64,000 bases of DNA from contig JAHREC010000011.1 of the NCBI GenBank assembly GCA_020081605.1, positions 62,001 through 126,000 on the forward strand, written 5' to 3'. This document shows, piece after piece, positions 1-12,200 of this stretch. A program made the position numbers and the translations under genes. A model generated the notes under the pieces. That model had not been told where the DNA came from. It saw nothing but the letters and a program-made list of their open reading frames with translations, and made no database searches. Source of the stretch: Albifimbria verrucaria. Lineage: Eukaryota > Ascomycota > Sordariomycetes > Hypocreales > Stachybotryaceae. Every line of letters starts with the position of its first letter. The first letter of the stretch is position 1.

Positions 1-217
1 GAACCATATGCAAGTATTTCAAACACGATTTTCTACCAGCAGACTCTCTAACCTTTCTCGCAGATTCTAGAATGGGTGCAGGAGCTGAGGTCGTCATATT
101 GGAATTAGGCCATTACAGAACAATTTCTTATATCTCTGCTGCTTCTCCTGAAACATGACGGAACCACTTCGAGTCTCAACTAACCCTACCACTTGTAAAG
201 TCCAACTTGGGACTCAG

Positions 218-1051
218 TTACTTCAAGTCAGAATTGGCTTTTGCCATTAATGCCTCCCGCTTGACGGCCATCATCTTCAAAAATGCATCTTCTGGTATCT
301 TCGGTGACGGAACCTTCATTGCCCTCCGCACCACATCCCTTTGCATTATGCCATCGTGCCATTGTTGAACGGCGGGCCACTCGGCCAGATCCCAGCCGAG
401 GAGCTTCACAGAGATTCGCACCCAGAATACAGAGGCAATATCTGCAATGGTGAATTTCTCACCGGCAAGAAAATGGCTGCTCTGCAACCGTGTGTTCAAT
501 ACAGAATACAGCCGCCTCGTTTCCTGGTTGTAGCGTTCAATGCCCCAGTCAGAACGCACCGGAGCCATGAAGTTGAAGTGATGGGCTTGTCCTATCGGGT
601 GCATCAGCCACTTCTTCTCTGGAAGGGCGCTAGGCTGGCAGGGAAGGACAAAAGGTTACCTTGCATCGGGCCCAGCCCCCAATTTGCCAGAACAACCATC
701 CCAGCTGTTCTGTATATCCAGGCAAATCATCTGGGGCATAACTGATTTTCCGTTCCGTATCATACCTGTCCACAAGATAGAGCATAATAGCCCCACTCTC
801 AAAGACTCGAGTTGAGCCATCTGTGATCGCAGGTAAACGGCCGTTGGGGTTGATCTTGAGAAACCATCTTCACAGGCTGAGCATACAAGCGTTCATGCCG
901 AATAGGGTACGACTCACTCTTCCTTCTGCTCCTGCGTGGTGAGGTCTACCGACCTTACTTCATATACAAGGCCTAATTCCTCTAGTACTGTAGAGATTTT
1001 GAAGCAATTTGGTGTAGGGGTAGTGTAAAGGACGATGGTTTTCGTTGTCAT
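218..1051 (-). CDS. Ure2p-like glutathione S-transferase, one frameshift
   Basis: Glutathione S-transferase, expected to conjugate glutathione to electrophiles in the cytosol; such genes often accompany secondary-metabolite clusters. Start ATG at 1051 opens a thioredoxin-fold N-terminus (TTKTIVLYTTPTPNCFKIS). Exon 1 ends near 918; a 50-nt intron (868-917, GTGAGT donor, AAG acceptor) leads to the conserved INPNGRLPAITD and ESGAIMLYL segments. A second intron (592-659, GTAACC donor, TAG acceptor) precedes the helical C-terminal domain (QAHHFNF, IERYNQETRRLYSVL, FTIADI). The reading frame slips by one base at the five-G run (minus strand, 676-680): before it the frame reads WLFWQIG, after it LGPMQ, both expected Ure2p/GST motifs. 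One extra G would join them. About 230 residues, normal for the family. Family assignment is firm; whether the slip is a sequencing error or a mutation is open. Confidence 0.85.
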
Positions 1052-1657
1052 GGCCACGTATTTGCACAAACGCAGTTCCTTCTCAAAAGTCGATGAATGG
1101 AATAAATAAATGGGAGACCACGAGCACGTCAACTTGTTCGTACGATTGCTTGGAATGTCCCGTCTTCACCTGTTATAAGTGAAGTACTCTCCACGAACAG
1201 CTGTATTGGTAAGCAACGTTGCACTGGCTACCACACATCCTTGCAGTGCGCGCTCACGTGGGCAAGCTTCTGGCCATAACATATGGTTTTGTCTAATCTG
1301 GTTCCAACAGAACGAAGCAGCGTGGCCACCCGCATCTGATTTCGTGTTGAAATCAGAGTTTCTTTGACGTACGTTCTGTGTGGTCTTTTGACCCTCCACA
1401 AACACAATCTGTGTATAACTCATGTCTTTTATCGGAGGAGCCATACGCTTCCTCGATTTTCTTCCTTCTCGGTCACAGTTCAGAATACAACTTTGTCCTC
1501 CTGACGTCACATCATTTTGAACGCCAGGTAAGCATGCCTTGCCGCCTCTCTTGTAGCTCCACAATCATCCAAGCGAGTCGACTTGACACATACCTCTCAT
1601 GCCCCCAGTGCCACATCGTCATAGTAACTAACCGGAGTCATATCTTTGCATGACTGC
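1052..1657. other. Intergenic between GST and P450
   Basis: The two minus-strand genes are separated by about 600 bases. Short ORFs exist on both strands but none has recognisable domains. The right part is the 3' flank of the P450 and the left part the GST promoter. No repeat is seen. Confidence 0.5.
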
Positions 1658-3359
1658 CTACTCAGATCCTTTTGACGCTTTAACGGCCTCCTCAATCAGA
1701 TCTGTATCTAGAAGCTCAGAGTCATTGGTGCGCCATGGGTGCTCTGTCTCCACAGCTCTAATAAGCTCGGCATATTCCACGCTCCTGGGCATAATCTTGA
1801 ATGGAAAAGGCTCGGGGGCAGAGACGAGACCCGCAGTAGCCTGAAGCTGAGGCTCAATTTCTCTTCCATCGTCATCAACCGCCTTCTGTATATCAAAAGC
1901 AGCCAACAGTCGCGAAATTGTTATGAAACTCCCTTGCATGGCAAGATACCTCCCTGGGCATTTTCTTCGACCGTAGCCGAATGCATGCTTCTCAGGATCA
2001 GGGTCGTTGCGAGGCTTTATGAATCTCTCGGGGTCGAATGATAATGGGTCAGCATAAACCTCAGGGTTATGTAAAAACCACCATATTCCAGGGACCAAGT
2101 AGGATCCTTTTGGTATATGATAATCAGCGTACGATATATCGGTATTCGTGGCATGAGGCGGACCAACGGGTACCACCGGAAACCAGCGAAGAGACTCCAT
2201 AACCACTGCGTTTATGTAAGGAAGCCGGTGCTGATCTTCATAACCAGGCAATCTGCTCGGCCCAACAACTTGGTCAATCTCCAGCTGCGCTTTCTTCTGA
2301 ACAGCCGGAAATAACAGCATCGCCAAAACAAAACTGGTAATAGTCGTGACAATGGTATCGGCACCACCGCCGTATAATGCTGCTGCTGTTGTCTTTATAG
2401 CATCCTCATCCTTGCGGCTTAGGTTAGTGTTTCCAAGAGTGTCCACGAGAGTTGACACAAACGACGGGATGTTCGTGCCTTCAGCCATCTGTTTCCGCAC
2501 GAATGTATATGGGACATCTCTCGCAATCTCGTTAATTTTCTTCCACCGCCGACCTATACCCTTAAACGCAGTGAATGGAAACCCTTCCGGGAGGTAGTCC
2601 AGTGCCGGGATCGCATCAACAGGCGACGCTATTGGAACCATGACACGGGAGAAGTTATCCGTCATAGTTTGAACCAGGTCGGTCAGTGGGTCAGCATTAA
2701 CTGGTTGAATTGAATAACCGTAAACAATCTTTAAAATGATTGCCGCTGCTTGCCTGGAGTCTATTAGTCTTATGATTCTCCCCTATCCACGTGCGTCGTT
2801 GGTCCTGCTGGATGGAGATCATTCGAAAAATGACCTACGATTTTATATGTCTCGTAAGTTCCTCTGGGGAATTCATCAACTTCAACAACAAGCGCCTTGA
2901 CTCTATATCCTGAATATTACCGAATTGAGCTGCAGTCTTCTTCGTGCCAAAAGCTTGGTGTGCCAGTTTGCGTTGCTGACGAAACATCGCACCATACTGC
3001 AAGGTTGGTAGAAAACCGCCAAACCCACAGTGGTTCACTGCAAAACGCTGTATCGGCCGGTTCGACGTTTTTACCGAATCTTTCTCCAACAGGTTGAATA
3101 CATCATCTTCACCATGAATTATGACGAGTCTTTTACCACCGGCGGTGATGGAACTGACTGGGCCGTACTTGTCTTTGAATTCCAACCAATGCTGATACTC
3201 CGCTTGTCCGGGTGGAGGGAGGTCTCGGATGTTGCCAAGTATGGGCATCCCTCGGGGTCCCGGTAGACGTCGAGCATGGTTCCGTTTCTTCAATACCCCA
3301 TAGCATATGCCGAGGGCAACTAGAGCAAAGATGACTTGGTAAGTAACAAGACTGAGCAT
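1658..3359 (-). CDS. Cytochrome P450 monooxygenase (intact)
   Basis: Microsomal P450 with a clean two-exon structure. Start is ATG 3359, chosen because a hydrophobic anchor (LVTYQVIFALVALGICYGVL) follows at once; an in-frame ATG at 3419 would add 20 polar residues. The proline-rich hinge RRLPGPRGMPILGN follows the anchor. An intron of about 85 nt (2754-2838, GTAGGT donor, CAG acceptor) joins LTRHIK to AAIILKIVYGY. Later motifs are the I-helix GGGADTIVTTITS, the K-helix ESLRW, the FDPERF segment and the heme loop FGYGRRKCPGRYLA with its cysteine ligand. About 540 residues, full length. It resembles the O-methylsterigmatocystin oxidoreductase-like group of fungal CYPs; the substrate cannot be read from sequence. 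It is one of the few multi-exon genes here without a frameshift. Confidence 0.92.
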
Positions 3360-5019
3360 TTTGAAAATGGCTTGGGAGATGGGTGTGGAGATTAATCGGC
3401 GTTCTTGCGTAAATTTCATGATAATTTATAGTACTAGGGAGTCCTTCACTCAAATCGCACCAGCCCCACCCTTCTATTTGCTGCTCTCGCTTGCCTGGCT
3501 GTCCTGTGACCGAAACATCCCTTTGATGATTATAGCCTGGATACTATTCAACCCAAATCCGTGGAAGACAGTTCGCCGCGAAATAGCCTCATGCAGCGCT
3601 AGTACATCTATAAGTGAGTACATATTTCATTGATTCTGGATCAACAAATTGCAGGGTATATGCATGCAGCGGATCCTGGATTAAGCTAGAATAGCACTAG
3701 CGTGGCTATGCAGTAAGTTATGAACTCGATGCCTAAACCAGCGAGATTATATTACGTAGGCAATGTTCATAATTTATAGCTTATATGAAGTAGATATAAT
3801 AGCTATAATAGTGATTATACTTTACTTAATTAATATATAAAGAGTAAATTATAATTTAAATAATAGTATAGGTTTTTAAAAGAATATTAGCTTTTATATA
3901 TCAAGAAATAGTATTAAACTTGTAATAAGATAGGGCTATAAAACAAGTCTTTGATAGCCTTCCAGAACAACTCTAAATCAGCTTAGACTACAGGTACTCC
4001 AGCAACCATTCTCACCCCGCGGAAATAAGCAAGGCCCGCTATAGGGCTCTTTATTTATTATCCACCGACATACAGTTGGGAATCACCAATAAGCAATAAA
4101 GTGCGATCTGCTAAATGGATTTAGTGCTATGCTGACCTTATGAGGGACATTTGGAAGCTGAAAGAATAGGTTTAGAAAAGTTTAAACCCTTCGGAAAACC
4201 TTAATTTGATGCCGAATCACCATAAAGCATTGATAATTCAATCAGCCTTGATTACCTCATGCAGAAAATGAAAAGGAACAAATTCGGAATTAATGAATCT
4301 AAGTGTTAGTTGAGCCGACTTCGACAACACATCGTATTCACTAATTTTTCTTCTCGATGCCCTGTACATAAGATGTTATGCAAGCTAACATTTCTTTCTT
4401 CACTTCTGAACGCATCACTTCCGACTCCTGAGACTTCGAAATGCCTTTTCCGCTATCTTAAGCCACTTCGCAGCTTATCAGACATCGCTAACTGGCTCCG
4501 CTGGCCGTTGTGCGTGTCTCTCCCTTGTGTGTGGGGTGTATAACTTTTGGGAATAAACAGCAGGAGCGTTACGGTTAAATCACCGAAGGGATAGCTTCCG
4601 AAATGCTCGATAATTTCTATAGTAATAGCGGAAGCTCCTCGATACTCTAAATATATTCTGAAACTGCTAATCTGAAGAATAGGTAGGTGAATAGCTCTTA
4701 TAATATCGTAATAGAGATTAAATAGTAGTTATTGTTAAACCGGCACAAAAACGCACACGCGATTTGGATAACTAAGACAAGCCGCGTTGGACACATTCAA
4801 ATGGTCACGTTCATATAAAATATGCTTTACGCTAATTAGCCCATATAAATACTCAGAAAGAGTAGTAAAAGTTAGATAATCAATCAAGAATCATATCTTT
4901 CCGCTGCAGGGTTTAACAAGAGCCTCTCCTATCCCTAGCGAGTATTGCAGACTGAAGACGATCGGTATAAACCAATGTGAGGCCCCATAGAATTAAGCAA
5001 CGAACCTGAAAGTTAATGC
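3360..5019. other. Intergenic, moderately AT-rich
   Basis: Promoter side of the P450 (3360-3650), then a stretch about 3720-3960 enriched in TA steps, then ordinary sequence. A 77-codon plus-strand ORF at 4310-4543 has no domain or coding look. Nothing else recognised. Confidence 0.5.
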
Positions 5020-5988
5020 TTACTGGGCGGACCACTCTCCGTTTAGCCCATCAGCTTCTTGGACCCAAGAAATAAATCGGAACACTTCCTGGTAAGCAGA
5101 AGAGGCAGTGGCAATTTGAACCTCCACCTTGTTACTGCTCGTGTTTTGAGTCTTGATGAAATAAAGATCTCCGTTCAAACCAATATCCCAGGTTCCATTC
5201 TCGGCATCAGTAATACTGAACCCTGTTGAGAAGGGCACTACCCTTGAATAACCATCGCCCGGACCGAGAATGTGAAGCTCAACTTTCCGACCACCCGTAT
5301 TACGGTATTTAATAAAATAGAGCTGTTTGTTAAAAACCGCCCACTTACCAAACTCAGCTTGCGACTGCGGAATTGATGTAGCTTGGTGAAGGTCAAAAAC
5401 CGAGTAGTTAAGCCTGCTTGCGCGGTGGATTTCAATATAACCAGAGCCAGTGTCCTTGGTTTTAATGAAATAAAGGTCTCCATCGTCAATAGTCCATGTC
5501 CCTTTAAGAGCATCAGCAGGCCCAAAGGCTGTTGGGGCATGATTGCTGAAGCTCTGATAACCAGAGGCCGCCGTAGCGCGGTGAATTTCAACTTGACCTG
5601 AACCAACGTCGCGTAGTTTGATAAAAATAAATTGTCACCAGCGTTGCTCCCCCAGAGACTACGAAAGTACCATACTGCCATTCACTCTCGCCAAAGGCAG
5701 TGGCAAAATCCCCGGCTGATGTAGCGTAGCTAGTAGAGCTATCAAGGATGTGAATCTCGGTTCTGTGAGATGCAACACTAAGCTCTTTGATGAGGTAAAC
5801 ATTCGAGAATGCGGTGCTAGGAGGTGTGGTTTCCTTTGTGAAACTGTTGAGATAGCCTTATTCAAGGTCAACAAGTTTCTTTTGGATAGGTTAGCTATTC
5901 GTGATCCGCTCACCTGGTCATCCGTCATGCTCGGAAATGCAGTCGCAGCAGTGAATGCAAGCATAAGACTAGCGATGGTGATACGCAT
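5020..5988 (-). CDS. Secreted five-repeat (beta-propeller-like) protein, frameshifted
   Basis: Start ATG 5988 gives a signal peptide (RITIASLMLAFTAATAFPS). The rest is five repeats of about 50 residues on the pattern LYFIK-x-x-x-TGSG-x-VEIH-x-A ending near G-x-W. Repeat cores are NVYLIKE / TEIHILD, NLF(F)IKL / VEIHRAT, DLYFIKT / IEIHRAS, QLYFIKY / VELHIL and DLYFIKT / VEVQIA. Five such units suggest a small five-bladed beta-propeller (tachylectin/FG-GAP-like), extracellular and possibly sugar-binding; that function is inference. The repeat frame slips at 5841-5843 (AAA on plus), 5649-5653 (C5 on plus) and 5623-5627 (A5 on plus); each is compatible with one missing base in a homopolymer. No nonsense codon is seen in the repeat frame outside the slips. 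It sits alone between the two P450 genes. Confidence 0.7.
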
Positions 5989-6946
5989 TGTCAAACAGTT
6001 TATCAAAGACTTCCTAAGCGAAATGTAATATAGTTTATTGGAACTGAGATTTGTATTGTTACAATAGCTCTGACATGTACCGAAATGAGAATGAATGGGC
6101 ATCGGTCGAATCCATTTATACTTACATGTATACCGACTCTGTGAAAGGCTTTATCACTGTGCTTATCTCTATGAGTAATGAATAACGTATTGAACCAAAA
6201 TCATATTGGTATTATTGGTTTATAATGTCCAGTACTGTGGCTGCCTGAAAGTTGATTGACACGGCAAGATGTTACATTATTACATAAAATCAGATACTGA
6301 CGCGAGGACACCGAGCCTTCCGAGTTTCCCGAGTTATGATCATCTGCATGAGGCTGGAAAATGTAAGTCTCCATTCAAGGTCACAAGGTCACAATCATGC
6401 TGTGGGGTATGTTCTCATGAAGCTGAGCCCGTGTCTGTCCGACAATCTATTGCCTAATACTAGTCGAGGCTACACGATCACAGCTGGGTAGTAACACTTG
6501 CACTTCGATGTAACATCTGTGCTCGCAGGCTTCAAGGGACTACTTTGCGGGAGTAATGCTATGCTATGGTATCATTAATGGGTTGCAATCCGATGCATAC
6601 AAAAAGCGTCAGGCAATACTCCAGGCTAAGGATACAGTATTATAATAGTAAATCGGTCTTTCCTTAGGTTTTCTTGCGTCCACGTCTAATTGAAAGAGTG
6701 GGGTTCATATTGGCCGAGCCTTGTCAGGCTGATTAATCCACAATATGTAGGTGCGACATTTTTCGTACACCAATATTGCACTTTCCAGTCTGATGTTTCG
6801 ACTGTAGTGGCACTCTGTAAGCTTGGACATAGCCTGATCCTACCTTGAACCCTTCAGCCGCACCCAAACATTCCTTCCATCCGAGCCTCATTACATGGAC
6901 TAACCTATACTGCATAGTTGGAATCTCTACTACTGATGGGTACTCC
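5989..6946. other. Intergenic
   Basis: Promoter region of the repeat protein and 3' flank of the P450 pseudogene. Short ORFs (6269-6457 plus, 6733-6915 minus) have no features. No repeat or RNA gene recognised. Confidence 0.5.
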
Positions 6947-8143
6947 TTATTTAAACCTCCATAATTCTAAAATCCATTCTCGTGGCTTAAAGACTAGATA
7001 TGGTCCATCATGAGTTGAGACAAGCACACCATGCAGGTCGTATTCCTCTGCTTCCCTTTTGTATTCTGCGTCTTGCTTAAACTTATGGATTCCAGATTGC
7101 CTGGTGCAGCGCGAATGCCAAAAGACAGCACAAGCTTGGAGATAACCAGACTCATCTCGAGGTACGCCATTGGCTTGCCTGGACAAGATTGAGAGCCAAT
7201 GGGAAATGGCACAAAGGAGTCCTTCATGACCTTCTTCCGTTCCTCGGACGACGATAGCCAGCGATCTGGATTATATGAGAAGGGTTGAGGAAAGTACTCC
7301 TCGTTGTGATGTAGACTGTAGCTGCTTACACTAACTTGTACGCCGCAAAGGATAACTTGGCCCTCCACAACGAGTTGTTCTCCCTGGACTTGAAGGACTC
7401 GTCTGCTCCCGCAACAGTGTATCCTCGATCGGAGGTGACATGCGTAGGGCCTCGTCGATGCGAGCACGGAGATACTTGCACCCTGTCAACTTGGGGCCTC
7501 CAGTGATCTCGCTGGGATTTGAGAACGTCTCTTGGATTTCCCGTACTAGCTGCTCATACACATGATGGTTCAAGGGCCGAGTGAAATAGAAGAGCACGGC
7601 ACATATTGCGGCGGACACTGTGTCGGCGCCCGCAGGTAGGAAGAAGATGGCTTCCTGGGGAATTTCTGCTTCTGGCTGAAGCATGTCTCCATCCAGGGCC
7701 TCGTCCGTCATGGAGACGTATAGGTCGTGATAGGCATCCCTGGCCACGGACAGGCAGGACTGGCCCAGGCGCTTGACTAGCTCGCCGTATTTGAAACGCG
7801 CTTTGCCAGCCATGAGGCCCTTGATGTGGTCCATTCTCATGTGGCGTAGTGTAGGAAAATTCATACAGCTGTTGATGCCAAAGTTTCACTTGACGACGTC
7901 CTCTGCCAACCAGAGATCTTTTCCATCAGTCTGGTTCTTAAGCTCGTACCCGAAGCTAAGGGATCCTGGGTATCGACTAAGAGGGTAAAAAGAGGCCATA
8001 GCCCCAGCAAAGAGGCCACTAGTATGCGCTAGGGGTCATCTGAGAAGGGATATGGCTTTCGGTATAACATAGCTCACATAAGATATGAATGCGTAGAAAA
8101 TAGCGGTCGAAAGCTTGGCCGAGGCCACTGCAAGCGCTTCCAT
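6947..8143 (-). pseudogene. Decayed cytochrome P450 with internal deletion
   Basis: P450 of the fungal isotrichodermin C-15 hydroxylase / benzoate 4-monooxygenase type, paralogous to the gene at 21822-23584. From ATG 8143 an N-terminal anchor (MEALAVASAKLSTAIFYAFI) is readable. After a non-coding stretch comes the hinge FYPLSRYPGS (about 7985), which runs directly into FGYELKNQTDG (about 7940). In the paralogue these elements are roughly 150 residues apart, so the segment between is deleted. An in-frame TGA follows soon after (about 7890). The I-helix PAGADTVSAAIC and K-helix DEALRMSPP remain. Two frame changes lie near 7400-7420 and 7080. The heme loop reads FPIGSQSCPG, with Gln where Arg is usual. 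The C-terminus (YDLHGVLVSTHDGPYLVFK) matches the paralogue. Almost certainly inactive. Confidence 0.85.
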
Positions 8144-8850
8144 GGTGAGAGAGAGTCGCACAGAATTTGTATCTAGAAAGAGACCAAGGTCATGGACAAG
8201 TTGAATAGAAAGTATGTCGATACAAAGGCCCTCGGTGCGCGAAAGGGAGGACAGTCAAGAGTTGTGAGGCGCGTGTGGAAGCCTACCTGCCTGGATCCTG
8301 TTCGTTATGCTGCTACCAAATTGGGTGGGCGGTAATATACCCCACACGGCGTGCTCAATGCGCATCCTGTCCAGGATGGAACTGTTCTTGGCAGAGGGCT
8401 GGCGTGGGGTGGGCGCCCTGACCTGAGGCTTACAGCCAACGCCTGCTCGCTGGTGGCGATGGCCTAGGTCACATGATAATTTTTTGCCGGTAGCTCGTGC
8501 TTATATTGGGATAACTTATGCAATAGCTTATATGCTACTGCTATCGTGAGGTCGTTAAGGTGTTGATTGTCCTTTAGGCTGATACCAAATGACAGCTTTG
8601 GAACTGCTGCCCTCACTATGGACACCATTCTAGGCATGCGTGGTAGCCACTATCTTCTACAGTGTCTGGCAGGCCATTTACAAATTCTACCTTCACCCGC
8701 TTCGTCAGTTCCGAGGAGTCAAGATCGCCGTTACTTCAGACTTTGTTAAGCTATGGGTCCTCGACCATGCAGATTCACCACCTTAATCTGCAAGCCCACG
8801 AGAATATGGCCCCGTAGTGCGTGTCGCGCCTAACGTAATCTCTATGGATA
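8144..8850. other. Intergenic leading into AT block
   Basis: Upstream region of the P450 pseudogene. A 60-codon plus-strand ORF at 8567-8749 is unsupported. Base composition turns AT-rich from about 8850. Confidence 0.45.
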
Positions 8851-9830
8851 GCCCTAAGTTATTAACCGTTATAACGATCGGGGTTGTTCTATACTATAAG
8901 ATAGGTATAGGGTAGGTAAGATTAAGTTTCTGTTATCCTTAGATAAATAAACAGGGCTTACTTTAACTTAAAGTAATATATATTAAGTTATTAAGTAGAT
9001 TAAGTTACTCTTTAAAGAACTTAATAAAAAAATTAGTTTAATAATTCTATATTAATAATAGCTAATAGTCTTTTAATTAATAAATAAAAGAAGACTTTTA
9101 TTTAAATATTTATATTCTTATTTAAGAATAATTATTTATTTTTTTAATTTATATTTAATATTTTAATTATTTATTTTTTTATTAATAGATTTTTTTAATT
9201 TATATTTTAATATTTTATTAATTTTTATTATATTATTATATAAATTATATTAATTATTTTTATTTAATATTTTTTATTATTATTTATTAATTTAATATTA
9301 TATATATATTCTTTTTATATTTTTATTTTATTATTTTATAATATATAATTATTAAATTCTTTATTATATATAAAAACTTTATTTAATAAGATTCTCTATA
9401 ATATAAGCTTCTATATTATTTATAATTAATTAAAGAATAAGGTATATAGTTTTTAATTATTTTATAAATATTAAATTAGTTTATTTTAATATATTTTAAG
9501 TATAAAATTAATATAGGTTATAATAAATTATAAAATAAAATTTTAAAATATAAATTTAAATATTAAATTATAATTTAATATAATTTAATAAATCTTATAA
9601 AATAAATAAAATATATATTAAATTATTATTATAAATAAAATATTTTAATATTTTAATATTATAATATTTAATAATCTTTAAATAATATATTTTAATTATT
9701 TAATATATATATATATTTATATTTATATATTTAAATTATTTTAATCTCAAGTATAATTAAATATTATTTTAAAATCTCGCTAAATCTATTATACCTCGCT
9801 TATTCGCTATATTAGCTCTATTACATTCCC
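8851..9830. repeat. AT-rich (RIP-like) block 1
   Basis: About 1 kb of nearly pure A+T, dominated by TA, TTA and AAT steps, with very few C or G. No ORF is sustained. This looks like RIP-degraded repeat DNA, but the original element cannot be identified. It ends abruptly at GC-balanced sequence containing the reductase remnant. Confidence 0.75.
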
Positions 9831-10184
9831 GAACTACTTACTAACTCCGTGGCTTTCTCCGAAAGGCTTTTCTCGTAATATCAAGCTTGGTTGGTGGCCG
9901 CTTTCTCCGCACCGTCCACTTTTCGATGCGGGTTCTTATTGGAGCTCGGGTTCCCGGCGATACGTCTTTGCGAAGGGAAAGAAGAAAGAACAGCCAGTAG
10001 CGAGGGATCAGGCTTTAATGGGTTTCACAGCCCCTAGTCGATAAAACAGCGGTCTAGATATGTAAAGCTTGAATAATCTGCGCTTTTGGCTTTAACTTAT
10101 TCCCCAGGGTTTAGCTGTTTAAGCACTCTACCTCCTGCACTAAGATCCTTTAAACTTCTCCATTATATACTTAAGCGATTAAGA
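9831..10184 (+). promoter_or_regulatory. Retained 5' flank of the reductase remnant
   Basis: GC-balanced sequence between AT block 1 and the reductase start codon. It is probably the original promoter and leader. No specific box is identifiable with confidence. Confidence 0.35.
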
Positions 10185-10936
10185 ATGCCCCAGCTTCTTG
10201 GTAAAGAGTCTGGCCCGACGGGCTTCGGCCTTATGGGTCTTACCTGGCGAGAGAAACCTTGCTCCCAAGAGCAGGCCTTCGAGACCATGCGAAGTGCCTT
10301 AGAGCAAGGATGTCAGTACACCATCTCAAACCATTCAAATTTCACTTTCGTCTCTTCCCGACGAGGCTTGCTAGAGAGAGTCGCTGACCTAAAACGGAAA
10401 CAGGCAACTGTTGGAACGGTGGCGAGAACTACGGACCGCCTCACTACAGTAGTCTTACGCTATTAGAACGTTACTTCGAGAAGTACCCTGAGGATGCCGA
10501 CAAGGTTATTCTCTGTATCAAGGAGGAGTCAATCCCGAAACCCATGGTATTGACGGGTCTCCCGAGAATACGCGACGAAGCATCGATAACTGCATAGCTC
10601 AGTTGAAGGGTCGGAAGAAGATTGACTTGTTCGAGTTCGCTCGGCGTGACCCAAACACTCCTCTGGAGGTTACTTTTGGTGTTATTGAGAAGGGTATGTA
10701 GATTGGACGCAGCCAGGTGTCCACTCCTGCATAAAGCCCACCACCCTACACTCCGTGCTCTATTTCATTCGGTTCTCTCAATCGCATTGATCGCTAGTCC
10801 TAATGTGTAGAGAACAGAGTATATTCAGACTGGCAAAATTGGTGGCATCTCACTCTCTGAGGTTCGAGAAGAGACGATCCATGAGGCCATGAAGTACATC
10901 AAAGTAGCTGCAGTCGAGGTTGAGCTTTCTCTATAA
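10185..10936 (+). pseudogene. Aldo-keto (pyridoxal) reductase, 3'-truncated
   Basis: N-terminal two-thirds of an aldo-keto reductase of the fungal pyridoxal reductase type (NADPH-dependent reduction of pyridoxal). Three exons read well: 10185-10311 (MPQLLGKESGPTGFGLMGLTWR), 10404-10693 (WNGGENYGPPHYSSLTLLERYF, DGSPENTRRSIDNCIAQL, IDLFEFARRDPNTPLEV) and 10818-10936 (YIQTGKIGGISLSEVREETI, AAVEVELSL). Introns are 92 and 124 nt with GT/AG ends. The frame slips by one near 10520, where one A short of AAA separates ILCIK from GGVNPE. Family members continue for over 100 more residues after VEVELSL; here TAA follows at 10934 and RIP-like AT sequence begins at once. The missing 3' end was not found at the far side of the AT block. 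Non-functional relic enclosed by transposon DNA. Confidence 0.85.
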
Positions 10937-10937
10937 G

Positions 10938-12200
10938 TTTTAGTAAAAAGGAAAAATATAAATATTTAATAAAATAATAATAATAATTATTTAAAAATAT
11001 TATAATTATCTTTTAATAGAATATCTAGGAATAAAAAAACTTATAAATAAATTAATAAGTTTTATAATATACTAAAACTATAATAATATATAAAAAAATA
11101 TATTAAAAATTATAATATATATAATAAAACTAAATTAATATAATATAAATTATATAAATATTTAAAATTATTATTATTATTAAAGTATTTATAAAAATTA
11201 ATTTTATAGGATTTTATAATAAAATTATTTAAATTAAAAAATTAAAAATAAAAAATAATTATAATAATATTTTTATTATTATAAATAAATTTATAAAATT
11301 TATATATTTTATATTATATAATAAAATAATAAATATAAAAAATATAATATATTATTTCCTTAAATATATAATATTATAAAATAAATTATTAAATAAAATT
11401 ATCTTTAATAAAGAATTAATATTTATTTTAAAATTTTAATAAGAATTAATAATATAATTAAAAATAAAAATAAGTTTAATATTATTTATTATTTATAAAT
11501 AAATAAATAAATAAAAAAATAAATTAAATATTAAAATAATATTTATAATATTTTATAAATTATAAATAAAATAATTAAATAAAATAATTATTAATTATAT
11601 AAATTATTTATAATTTAAATAAATTAAAAACTATAAAATAAATATTATATTATATAAATAAAGAATTTAAATTATTATTTAATAAAAAACTATTATTAAA
11701 ATTAAAATATAAAAAAAGAATAATTAAAATAAATAAAATAAAAAAATTATATAATATATTATATAAAAAAATTTTATTTATATAATAAAAAATAAAAATA
11801 TTTTATAATAAAAAAAATTAAAAAAATTAATTTTTTAAGAAAAAAATATAGTTTATATATATTATATAAATATTAAAATTATAAAATTTAATAATAAATT
11901 AAATTATAAAAATTAAGATTATTTTTAATATAATAAAAAATCTTAAATATTAATTATAAAATTAAATTCTTAAAAATAATAAAAATATATAATATTTTTT
12001 ATATTATATTATTAAAAAAGTATTAAATAAAAAATTTATTAAAAAAATATTAAAGTTTTTTTAATTAAATTAAAATATAAAATTAAGAAAATTCTAGAAT
12101 ATAAAATTAATAATAAAAATAAAGAATATTATTTTATTAAATAAAAAGAATATAATAAAAATAAGAATATATAAAAACCCTTAAAAAATTTATTTAATAT
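10938..12200. repeat. Direct repeat A, copy 1
   Basis: About 1.26 kb matching 15990-17248 almost base for base, with scattered C/T and G/A differences. The match starts within bases of the broken reductase gene and fades near 12200. Likely the 3' interior of an upstream retroelement copy. Confidence 0.75.

Noticed and set aside
341..745. Plus-strand 134-codon ORF
   Set aside because: Antisense shadow of the GST exons.
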